Below, in pieces: positions 1 through 7,640 of a stretch of 15,845 nt of DNA (position 1 is its first letter; each line of letters opens with the position of its first letter). The DNA comes from JACJWR01 sp963752505 (GTDB lineage: Bacteria; Actinomycetota; Actinomycetes; S36-B12; UBA10799): contig CAVVYM010000011.1 of the NCBI GenBank assembly GCA_963752505.1, positions 1-15,845 on the forward strand, in the 5' to 3' direction. A model generated the notes under the pieces. It worked only from the letters and a program-made list of their open reading frames with translations, made no database searches and was not told where the DNA came from. A program made the position numbers and the translations under genes.

Positions 1-222
1 GCCCAAATTTCGCCTATAAGTTACACAAAACCTGCATCTGACCTCCAAGGCGCATTGGCCGGCGGCGAATGGTCCTCCCTGGTGGCGGTTGGGGCTGTTG
101 ATCACTGGAAACCGCTGGTCAGACGTGGCAAGCGGGGTCAGCGGTACGTCCGGAGAAGAAGGGCGCCTTGCTGGCTACGCTCAAAGGGGAAACTGCCGCT
201 GGAACGGGTGCAGGGAGATGGG

Positions 223-1332
223 ATGCCTGATTGGTTGCCGTCGTGGCAGTTGCCCCGTGGCCTGATGATGCTCGACACCGGGGTGGACCTCGCCTATGTG
301 GACCTGCCGCCGGTCGACGCGACCCAGCCCGGCCGAGCGCTGGCGGCGGCGCGCCCAACCTTGGTGCTCCTGCACGGCTACACCAACGATGCCGATTCGT
401 GGGCAGCCACGGCCGCCACCCTGCGCGAACTGCTTCCGGGCTGTCGGCTCGTCATTCCCGACCTGCGCGGGCACGGCGCGTCTGCGCTGCCGCGTGATGG
501 CGCGTGGCGCAGTGATCCGGCGGGTGCATTCACGATGGGGGACATGGCTTCCGACATCGCGGAACTCATGGTTCGGTTGGAACTCGGCCCTGCGGTCGTG
601 GTCGGACACTCGATGGGGTCCCTGATCGCGCAGGCCTTGGCCCTCTCTCGCCCCGATCTGCTCTCCAGCCTCATTCTGGTTTCCTCGACCGGCGATGCTC
701 GCGGTGCTCCCTTCTTGAGTGACTGGCTCCGCGACGATGTGATAGCCGGGCAGTGGCGGTCGCCACCAGCGGCCGGGCGCCTGATCTGGCCGGAGCAGGC
801 CATGGGTGTGAGTCCGTTCGACCTCGTCCCGGACGCGGTTGCCTGGATGCAGCAGTTGTGGAACTTCTACCCGCTGACCCCGGGGCGCAGCACGCGTGAG
901 CAGGCCGAACGCGCTGCTCGGCTGCCGCTGGCTACGTGGGTGGGAGCGCTTGACGGGATCCTGCGCCACGCCCGCCTCCGCCCCGAACTCCAGCGGCTGA
1001 CAGTCCCCACATTCGCAATGTGGGCGACGCAGGACTCATTCTTCCGGCGGGCGATGCAGGAGTCCCTCATCGCCGCACTGGCGGCCTCGTCCCGACGCGG
1101 CGGACGCTTCGTGTGGAAGCAGTATGGCCATCTGCCGCTGCCTGACAACGGCATTCAGGTCGACGATCTCGGCCACAACCTGACCTGGGACGCACCCACC
1201 GAGGTCGGCCGCGACATCGCGGCCTTCGCGGTGGCGGGCGCGCCGACCACTACCTGGTTCCGGTCCGACGCGCCCAGCGATCCGTACCGGATCATTGCCG
1301 AGCCGAACAGGGCGACGCTAGTCGTCGGCTAG
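223..1332 (+). CDS. alpha/beta hydrolase
   Basis: Alpha/beta-hydrolase-fold enzyme of 369 residues, probably a soluble esterase, lipase or related hydrolase; the substrate cannot be read from sequence. Visible are the oxyanion-hole strand LVLLHGY (His51), the nucleophile elbow VVGHSMGS with Ser130, a probable acid Asp271 in WATQDSFF and the C-terminal catalytic His318 in LGHNLTWD, in the order and spacing usual for the family. I chose ATG 223 because GGGAG at 213-217 lies just upstream and the fold starts soon after; the frame stays open back to a TTG at 55, but that 56-residue extension is Arg-rich and unlike the family. The first 50 nt are AT-rich and probably intergenic. The stop overlaps the GTG of the PAP2 gene (TAGTG), suggesting co-transcription. 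Family assignment is firm, specificity unknown. Confidence 0.85.
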   Translation: MPDWLPSWQLPRGLMMLDTGVDLAYVDLPPVDATQPGRALAAARPTLVLLHGYTNDADSWAATAATLRELLPGCRLVIPDLRGHGASALPRDGAWRSDPAGAFTMGDMASDIAELMVRLELGPAVVVGHSMGSLIAQALALSRPDLLSSLILVSSTGDARGAPFLSDWLRDDVIAGQWRSPPAAGRLIWPEQAMGVSPFDLVPDAVAWMQQLWNFYPLTPGRSTREQAERAARLPLATWVGALDGILRHARLRPELQRLTVPTFAMWATQDSFFRRAMQESLIAALAASSRRGGRFVWKQYGHLPLPDNGIQVDDLGHNLTWDAPTEVGRDIAAFAVAGAPTTTWFRSDAPSDPYRIIAEPNRATLVVG

Positions 1333-2128
1333 TGGAGGTGGCGCGGAATCCCGTGCTGTGGTTCACAATTGGCGGCGTGACGACGCAGCCGAACCCGCAA
1401 ACTGAAGCCCACTCGGTGTCTGGGCCCTCGACCGAGGCCACCGACCCGATAGACACGGGGACACCGGAGTCAGACGGTGTCGGGGGGTATGTGCACGAAC
1501 TCGCCGCCCTCGATTCCGCGATCTACGCAGCGGTCGCGGCCACGCCGACACCGAAACTCGATGCGGCGTTGCGCGGCCTGACGGAATTCGCCGATAACTC
1601 CAAGTTGTGGTTCGCCACAGCGGGCGTTCTGTCGATCGTGGGCGGCGCCGCCGGGCGCCGCGCGGCGTTGAATGGCGTCGCAGCGATCGGCCTGGCGTCG
1701 CTGGTCACGAACCAAGGCTTCAAACGTGCTCACCGTCGACCACGACCGGACCCAGAGATCGCAGCTGTACCGCAAACGCGTCGGGTGCCGATGCCCACCT
1801 CAACCTCCTTCCCCTCCGGGCACTCGCCGCATCAGCATCACCTACGCAGAGGAGTCGGGCGCGCGTTGTCGGTGTCGCTGGGCATACCGCGTTGCGGGTG
1901 GCCGCCACGACCGGTGCCGGCCTGCGCCCGGTGCATGCCGGGGTGCGCTGCCCGGGAGACGTCGTTGCCGGTTCCCTCATCGGGTTGGCCTGCGGCCAGG
2001 TCGCGCCGCTGGCCGCTGGCCCGATCTGGACCGTGTGTCGTCGGGGCGGACCAGTCGGCCGACTCAGACGGCGTCGATGGAGTACCCCCGCCGCGCTCCG
2101 ACTGACTCCCCGAACACCCACAGGATGA
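1332..2128 (+). CDS. PAP2-family phosphatase (frameshifted)
   Basis: Type 2 phosphatidic acid phosphatase-like membrane protein; relatives dephosphorylate phosphatidate, prenyl diphosphates or similar lipid phosphates. The first motif, K-x6-RP, is at Lys131 (KRAHRRPRP) and the second is FPSGHS with His164. After this the reading frame changes near 1826: adding one G after the Ser codon (1824-1826) restores a C-terminal half ending in PVHAGVRCPGDVVAG, the third motif. Without the change the original frame runs as nonsense to 2105. The third motif normally carries a catalytic His just before the YPxD-like stretch (GVHYPGD); here Arg-Cys stands for His-Tyr, so activity is doubtful even after frame repair. 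The start is uncertain: GTG 1332 overlaps the hydrolase stop, and GTG 1377 is an alternative. The C-terminal end is approximate. Likely an operon partner of the hydrolase. Confidence 0.7.
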
Positions 2129-2147
2129 CGAGGTTGGGCAGTGCGGA

Positions 2148-3335
2148 CTAGGTGCGCCAAACGACCAGCCGCCCACAGGGTAAACGAAGCCGGTGACCAA
2201 CACCACGAGCACCGTGACACCGACCCCCCAGGCGGCCACCGTCGGGTTGAGGCGAAGCTCCGGGACATCCGGGCGAGGCGCTGCTCTGGCCGGGCGGCGA
2301 GTCCCGCGAGCAGCCACCGACCGGAACCACCACGACCACAACTGCCAGATGAACAAACCACCATTGCGGCGCGAGCGGTCGCTCTGCCAGTTCACGGCCA
2401 TCGCCACCGCGGCGGCAAGACCCACCGGCGGATGTGGGCCGGATCAACCCCCATGGCGCAGGCGCCGAAGATGGCCACAAGCGTCCACAGCCGATCTCCG
2501 GGAGCAACGTTGCCAACGCCGGCCACAGCGCAGCAAGGAGGCAGACTTGCCCGCCGCGTAGCGCGCCAGAACGATGCTGGGCAGTACCCGGGTCGAGAGT
2601 CCTCACCACCGGACACGGTCACCAGCGACGAGGAGTCGGGCCCCAGCAGCGCTGCCCCTACGGCTAGCGCGATGAGGGCAGCACCAGTGGCTCCGACGGG
2701 TCCCCGACAAGCGCGCCGCAGCCGGGGCCATTCGTAGCCGAGTTGGTGCGGCCAGGCCCACACGAGCAGGAAGGTCAGCCAACCGAGGATGGCTGGACCA
2801 TCGGCGATTCGACCACGTCGATAGCCATCACCGCGACCGCCCGCGACCCAGGGTGAGCACCGGGCGACGCAGCCAGCGCGCGGTCAACGGGGCGGCTGCC
2901 GCCGCAATTGTGTAGACCCCCGCGAACCACAAGAGCTGCGACGGGAACCGCCCTGCAGCCGCCAGGTTTCGTCGTCGGTGCCCAGCGCCATGAGCACCAG
3001 CGCGGCTGTGACGCGCAGCAACGTCCAGACGCCGCTGTAGACCAACACCGGAGTGCCGAGGCGACGCGTGCGTCGCGTGGTGAATGGACGCACTGACATG
3101 CGATCCAGCGATGCGGCGTCGAGACCGCCCCTGCGGCGAAGAACAGCGGCAGAACCTGGAACAGCCACGTCAGCACGGTGGACCCAGGAGTGACCTCGAG
3201 GACGTTGATCGGGGCACCGTCCGGCGCGATGTGCCGTCCGAGGCTGTGTCCGACCACCACGACCTGCAGGGCAGTCGCCTTGACGGTGTCCGGTTGCGCG
3301 GTCGCAGCCTCCAGTGGCGGAGACTGCTCGCTCAA
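2148..3335 (-). pseudogene. acyltransferase 3 family membrane protein, multiply frameshifted
   Basis: Remains, or an error-ridden copy, of an acyltransferase-3 (OafA/YrhL-like) integral membrane protein; such proteins O-acylate cell-surface sugars or lipids. Read right to left in alternating frames, the family order appears: DTVKATALQVVVVGHSL with the N-terminal catalytic-type His, LTWLFQVLPLFFAAGAVS, an Arg-rich loop then LVYSGVWTLLRVTAALVLMAL, LLWFAGVYTIAAAAAPLTA, ILGWLTFLLVWAWPHQLGY, CLLAALWPALATLLP, LWTLVAIFGACAMG, and finally GLFIWQLWSWWF and TVLVVLVTGFVYPVGGW. Frame changes lie near 3122, 2952, 2850, 2812, 2600, 2490 and 2435; several are cured by one added G or C. Start is TTG 3335; a stop in one frame at 2148 is taken as the end. 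The total length of about 400 residues is normal for the family, which favours sequence error over long decay. Convergent with the PAP2 gene. Confidence 0.7.
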
Positions 3336-3389
3336 CCGCTGATACCGCCACGCGCCCCGCCCTCCGACCTTCCCGGTTCTGCTTTCCCG

Positions 3390-3864
3390 CTAGGGAAGAA
3401 ACCCCGCCGACAATAAGCAGCGCCCACCGCGGCACCGGCAGTGCGATGTCGTAAAGCAGGAGGAGCGGCTTTACCGGGTTGAAATTCTTCTCGCGGACCG
3501 TCTCGACAATGTGGTGAGCCGCGGCACCGAGCAGGAACACCGACACCACGATCGCCAGCGGCAACCACGCGTCGGGCCCGAGGTAGCACGACACGATGCC
3601 GGCGATTCCGATGCCCAGACTGGCGAAGCCGATCTCGTATTGGAAGCCGTTGGTGTGCCAGCCGATCATCGCCGCGGTCTTCTTCGCCAGCACCGTGTGC
3701 ATGAAGGCGCTGACGAGGAACTGAATCCCGATGGGCAGGAACATCATCCAGCGCATCGCCGAGGTCGCAAAGGAATCGCTGGCATCGGCCCCGGGCGCGT
3801 CCCACCCGAGGAGCGCGAACAGCCACGCAAATGCAACCGTGAGTCCCATGATGACGACGCCCAT
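3390..3864 (-). CDS. DUF6790-like small membrane protein
   Basis: Integral membrane protein of about 157 residues resembling the DUF6790 group, whose function is unknown. Visible are an N-terminal membrane segment (VVIMGLTVAFAWLFALLG), a segment FLPIGIQFLVSAFMHTVLA, the conserved-looking stretch KKTAAMIGWHTNGFQYEIGF, a glycine-rich segment GIGIAGIVSCYLG, a further hydrophobic segment ending GAAAHHIVE, and LLLLYDIALPV near the end. The start is ATG 3864, six bases after a TATCTT box, fitting a leaderless message; the open frame further upstream is poorly hydrophobic and probably untranslated. The C-terminus is uncertain. In the same frame the ORF runs on into the neighbouring acyltransferase to 2884, but a one-base change near 3412 gives a short end (LLLSAGFLP) and a TAG at 3390, a normal family length. 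Divergent from the CREST gene. Confidence 0.65.
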
Positions 3865-3870
3865 GGCCAC

Positions 3871-3876
3871 AAGATA
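3871..3876 (-). promoter_or_regulatory. -10 box of a leaderless promoter for the DUF6790-like gene
   Basis: On the minus strand TATCTT (TANNNT) is followed by six bases (GTGGCC) and the ATG at 3864. Actinobacterial RNA polymerase usually starts 6-7 nt after such a box, so transcription would begin at the A of the start codon. There is no Shine-Dalgarno sequence. A TTGGCC 15 nt upstream could serve as a weak -35. Confidence 0.45.
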
Positions 3877-4013
3877 GACCGAAGGCGGCGGGGCCAACTC
3901 TGATTTCAGGCAAACTCCACCCGCCGGGCAACCGGAAACTGCCACCCATGATGGGACTAGGAACAGCACCTGCAGTTGGGGGAAGAGATCGCCGAGTCTG
4001 GGATGATGCGCCG

Positions 4014-4666
4014 ATGGAGGCTATACCCGGCAGTGGCGATTGCGAAGCGCGCGACCTCGGTTCGATTCAGCCGGTGCTCTTCGCCACCTCGTGGGCGTAC
4101 GTGGCGGTGGGCTTGGCGCTGGTGTGGTGGGTGGCCCGCCGACCCGACGTGTCCCGCTGGTGGGGCTGGGTGTTCGCGGCCGGGCTCGTGACGACCGGAC
4201 TCGGCAGTGTCGACTACCACGGGTTCGCCGTGGCCCCACAGCCCTGGCGCACGACTTGGTCTCGCTGTCGCCCTGCTTGTCGCCTTCGGGATCGACCTCA
4301 CAAAGTTGACCCGCAACCCTCGCCTGGGCGCCGGGGTGGCCATTGGCATCGGAGGCCTGGGCGCGGTAGCGCTCGTCATCTGGCCGCAGGTGAGTCCGGC
4401 CCTGGCAGGAGTCGTCGGAGCGGTTCTCATCGCGACCGAGTTCCTCGTGTACCGGCGGGACTCCGGACGTTGAGTTGGACGCAACCGGCCGCCCTGGTGG
4501 CCCTGCTCCTGGGATTCGCGGCCTTCGCCGTCAGTCGGACCGGCGGCCCGCTGTGTGCGCCGGATTCGTGGCTCCAAGGGCACGGCGTCTGGCACGTCAT
4601 GGGGGCCATCGCCCTTGGCCTGTGGGCTCTCGGCGCACTCCCCGAAACTGCGAACGACACCGATGA
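4014..4666 (+). CDS. CREST/ceramidase-like membrane protein (frameshifted)
   Basis: Polytopic membrane protein resembling the CREST superfamily of putative membrane metal-dependent hydrolases, which includes alkaline ceramidases. Hallmarks in order: an N-terminal Cys-Glu (DCEARD) before the first membrane helix ATSWAYVAVGLALVWWV, then GSVDYHG after the second helix, an AHDLGLAVALLVAFG helix with a His-Asp pair, a Gly/Val-rich helix, and the C-terminal DSWLQGHGVWHVM with two His just before the last helix. Three frame changes interrupt it: near 4246 (adding G gives PWAHDL), near 4259 (adding G gives LGLAVALL) and near 4465. The start ATG 4014 is the first one preceding the Cys-Glu motif; no good ribosome site is seen. 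The C-terminus is unclear: 4666 is a stop in one frame, while in the last coding frame the ORF runs on into the PlsC gene. The substrate is unknown. Confidence 0.6.
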
Positions 4667-4745
4667 CCAGCACCTCGTCGAAGCAGCCGAGCCACAATCC
4701 GGCAGCCGAGCCACGCGAAATGACCCAGGGAGATCGGAACCGACC

Positions 4746-6061
4746 ATGCGAGCTGGACTACTGCTGATCAGAGTGCTGGCCGACATCCTTACCGACGTCG
4801 GCTTTCGATCGGTGGACGTGCGCCGCCGGGGCAATGAACCCGGGGGTGCCGAGTTGATCCTGGCCAGCCACGCAGGTGGTTTGGCGGACATCCTGCTCGT
4901 CATCAAGGCGTCCCACGCTTCCCCCGATTCCTCGCCCGCGACGTGATCTGGAAGGTTCCGTTGGGCGCCGCCGTGATGCGCACCGTGGGCGGCATCCCGG
5001 TCCACCGCAGGCAGGACCATGGTGGGGTCGCAAGCGACGTCGACATGTTCGAGGACGTGTACGAAGCATTGGCCGCAGGCGACACGGTCGCCATCTACCC
5101 CGAGGGTGAGAGCGTGGCTGCACCCCACCTGGCGCCGCTGCGGACGGGCGCAGCCCGCATCGCGCTGGGTGCGTTGCGACGCGGCAAAGACGTCATGATC
5201 TCGCCCATGGGCCTGAGCTACTTCGATGTGTCGGTGCTGCGATCGAGGGGCCTAGTGGACTGCGGGGAACCGTTCAAGACCAGCGATGTCGTTGCCTCGC
5301 TCGACGTCGAGGGCCCGGTCGACGAAACAAATCGCGCGCTGGTGGATGCAGTGACCGAGGTGTTCGCGCAACGGCTCGGGCAGGTGAGCGATCACTACCA
5401 CGACTGGGAGCAGCGGCGTCGCCTCGAATTGGCGGCGTCGACGTATCTCCAGGTTCGGCGACCCGGCGCACCCATCCCCTACGCCGACATCGCCATCGCC
5501 GCCAACCGGCTCGCGTCGGCCGACGAGGCGGCACGGGCCAAGGTCAACATTGCTGCAGCGGCGTACGAGGCCGAACTCGAACTCCTCGGGGTGGGCCCGC
5601 GGGACGTCTCTCGGGCGGCGATGCTCGGATCCCGCGTACTTGCCGAAGTGAGCGGCTTGGCGGCCTTGGCACCGCTCGCTGCCTACGGGCTCATGGTGAA
5701 CTCCGCGGGCATCCTCGGCCTGCGGTTGATCAGCCTTTCGGGTTTGGCGCCGCCGACCGCCGCCACGGTGAAGCCGGCCTTTGCCGTCCTCGCGTTTCCC
5801 GCATCCTGGGTGGTGGCGGGTATGGCGGGGCATCGGCGCCGTGGAATCTGGCTCGGTGTCTTGTTGGCTGCGACGGGGCCGGCGAGTTTGGCCGCCGCCG
5901 TCCGGGTGGGAGAGCGCGGTCAGTTGCTGTACCGCATCAGCCGGGCCCTGCGTCGCGATCGAGGGCTAGGCGTCGGGCAGCCCCTCGGCAACCGCCAGCA
6001 GGTGGTCGAATCCGTGTCTGCCGTGCTGCGACCGACGGCACCTGAGCCCGATCAGACCTGA
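4746..6061 (+). CDS. PlsC-like glycerophospholipid acyltransferase (one frameshift)
   Basis: Lysophospholipid/glycerol-phosphate acyltransferase-like protein, 438 residues after repair; members transfer acyl groups to 1-acyl-glycerol-3-phosphate or similar acceptors at the inner membrane face. Block I is a variant HX5D (SHAGGLAD, His42 to Asp48), block II is GGIPVHRRQDHGG, block III is YPEGES (Glu120) followed by LRTGAARIALGA, and a MGLSYFD strand follows as in the family. The C-terminal third holds at least two long hydrophobic segments (residues about 310-400). A frame change near 4921 is cured by one C in a CCCC run, giving HASPRFLARDVIWKVPLG across the junction. ATG 4746 is preceded by GGGAG at 4729-4733, 12 nt away. 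It follows the CREST gene closely and probably shares its transcript. The Ser in place of the usual Asn before the catalytic His is slightly unusual. Confidence 0.75.
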
Positions 6062-6071
6062 GCCCGATCAG
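6041..6071 (+). repeat. 15-bp tandem direct repeat across the plsC-like stop codon
   Basis: CCTGAGCCCGATCAG occurs at 6041-6055 and again at 6057-6071, separated by one A. The TGA in the second copy (6059-6061) is the stop codon. The first copy is read in frame as part of the C-terminus (PEPDQT). This looks like a slippage duplication, in the short space before the convergent phospholipase-D-like gene. Confidence 0.8.
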
Positions 6072-6098
6072 CCGCCGGTGCGCCAATGGACTTGGCCG

Positions 6099-7601
6099 CT
6101 AGTTGGTGGCGACGGGGCCGCACGCGCCCACGGGGGCGCTCAACCGCTGCAACGCGTTGGGCGATCCGTCGGCAGTGGCAACGTCTGACGCCGCGGCCGA
6201 GCCCGCCTGATTCCAGGCCGCCGGGATGTTGTTGGGGTTGCTCTTGTCCAGGCGAGTGGTGTTGGTGGTGCTCGAGAAGTCGGATGCGAACGTGCTGCCG
6301 ATGAGGTCGACGGTCTGCTCCTGGTCGGTCGTCAGCGGCAGACCGAGCTCGCGGTTGTCGTCCATTGAAGGATTGGACAGGTTCTCCGATCCGACGAATC
6401 CGCCCTTGAGGTTCCCTGCCGTGTCACTGAGCAGGATCGCCTTCGCATGGATGTAAAGCGCGTCGGGGACGACATTCTGCGGCGCGTACAGCGTGACGCT
6501 GATGCCGGGCAGGGACGAATCGGCAGGCACCGCGCCCGCCATCTTGATCAAGTTCGCCATGGAGGACGTCGGCGAACCGGACTCGTACGGTTGTTCGTAG
6601 GTCATGACGATGCGCACGTCAGCGCCAGCTTGGGCGGCTGCGATGGTCGCGTCCACAAACGCGGAGCTGGAGAACTCCTCGTTGTAGATGCGCAGGATGT
6701 CGCCAGCCCCCGCCTGCTTCACCACTGCGTACTGCTGGTCGAAGGAGTTGCCCTGCACCACCGGCGCAGGATCGCTGACTCGACCGGGTCCGAAGTAGCC
6801 CTGTGCCACGGGCGGATACTGGCCCACCTGGTTGGTGTAGAGCCCGGTGGTCCCGTTGCTCCACACCAGATCCGTCGAACCCGACAGGTTGTTCGTCACG
6901 GTCGGTCCGGCGCAGGAGTAGTCGGAAACGAAGACCGAGCTGGCTTGATTGATGAGTTGCTGGTTGTCGGTGAGCACGTAGAAGTCGCGGGCGGCGTAGA
7001 AGGGGCTGGAGCCGAAGTCCTGGAAGTTGCCGGTGGAAACCAGCAGTCGCGCAGAGGCGGGCATGCTGCCCGCCGCCAAAGTGGCCCCCGAGGAGTCCAC
7101 TGCGTCGATCATCACCGACTTCTGGTGAGTGATGTTGAAGTTGTCGCTCGACCAGTTGATGGCGAAGGCGTCCGACGGGAGTCCGGCGGCGGCGACGGCA
7201 GAGCGCATGCTGCTGGCGAACTCGCCGTTGTACTTCACTTGGCTCGAGCTGTAGCCGTCCATGATCACGCGCACCTTGACGCCTCGGCCCATGGCGTTGA
7301 TCAACGCCTGCTGGATGTCTTTGCTGCCAATTTGGAAGATGACGATGTCGATGCTCGCGGTTGCGGAGTTGATGGCTGCCAGCAGCGCGGCACCCTTGTC
7401 GTCCGGTTGCGCAACCGCGACCTGGCCAGCCGGAATCGGCACGGCAGGGGAGCCCGAGCTGGCTGGCGTCGCCGTGCTCGACGGTGCTGCTTCAGCAGCG
7501 TTCGCGACGGCGCTGGAATCGTCCGTGGAATCCGTTGCGCCGCATCCGGCCAGCAGCAGCGGCAGTGCGACCGCACCGATAGCGATGCTACGAATCATCA
7601 T
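6099..7601 (-). CDS. HKD phospholipase D-like lipoprotein
   Basis: Exported lipoprotein of 500 residues with two phospholipase D (HKD) motifs, so a phosphodiesterase acting outside the membrane on phospholipid or nucleic acid; which one cannot be told. The signal peptide ends in the lipobox LAGC (Cys20), followed by a Ser/Ala/Pro linker to about residue 58. Motif 1 is THQKSVMID (His159, Lys161, Asp166) with TGNF at 190-193. Motif 2 is IHAKAILLSD (His385, Lys387) followed by GFVGSENLSN. Motif 2 has one extra residue between Lys and Asp compared with the usual HxKx4D. Each half begins with the usual fold segment (ATASIDIVIFQI; AGADVRIVMTY). ATG 7601 has GGAGG 9 nt upstream. It lies 39 nt after a lipoprotein gene and is probably co-transcribed with it. 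It converges with the plsC-like gene. Confidence 0.88.
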   Translation of the reverse strand: MMIRSIAIGAVALPLLLAGCGATDSTDDSSAVANAAEAAPSSTATPASSGSPAVPIPAGQVAVAQPDDKGAALLAAINSATASIDIVIFQIGSKDIQQALINAMGRGVKVRVIMDGYSSSQVKYNGEFASSMRSAVAAAGLPSDAFAINWSSDNFNITHQKSVMIDAVDSSGATLAAGSMPASARLLVSTGNFQDFGSSPFYAARDFYVLTDNQQLINQASSVFVSDYSCAGPTVTNNLSGSTDLVWSNGTTGLYTNQVGQYPPVAQGYFGPGRVSDPAPVVQGNSFDQQYAVVKQAGAGDILRIYNEEFSSSAFVDATIAAAQAGADVRIVMTYEQPYESGSPTSSMANLIKMAGAVPADSSLPGISVTLYAPQNVVPDALYIHAKAILLSDTAGNLKGGFVGSENLSNPSMDDNRELGLPLTTDQEQTVDLIGSTFASDFSSTTNTTRLDKSNPNNIPAAWNQAGSAAASDVATADGSPNALQRLSAPVGACGPVATN

Positions 7602-7610
7602 GTGTCCAGA

Positions 7611-7615
7611 CCTCC
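7611..7615 (-). promoter_or_regulatory. ribosome binding site of the phospholipase D-like lipoprotein gene
   Basis: On the minus strand GGAGG stands 9 nt before ATG 7601. It is the clearest Shine-Dalgarno site in the window and fixes this start over the second ATG at 7598. Its presence, unlike the leaderless starts at 9696 and 11077, fits an internal gene of an operon led by the 9149-7641 gene. Confidence 0.6.
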
Positions 7616-7640
7616 GGGCCTAAGGGGGGTTGGGCTGTAC

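Noticed and set aside
1..54. AT-rich start of the window with a TATAAG box as a promoter for the hydrolase
   Set aside because: No matching -35, and the box is about 200 nt from the chosen start; it could equally serve a gene off the left edge.
3377..3400. Hairpin CTTCCC-TAGC-GGGAAA as a terminator of the DUF6790-like gene
   Set aside because: Only about five pairs before a mismatch and no T tract after it; too weak to call.
2884..3969. A single long frame that would fuse the DUF6790-like protein to the acyltransferase
   Set aside because: The part between the two domains is Arg/Gly-rich and replaces the expected acyltransferase N-terminus, which is present in another frame. The fusion is a by-product of frame changes.
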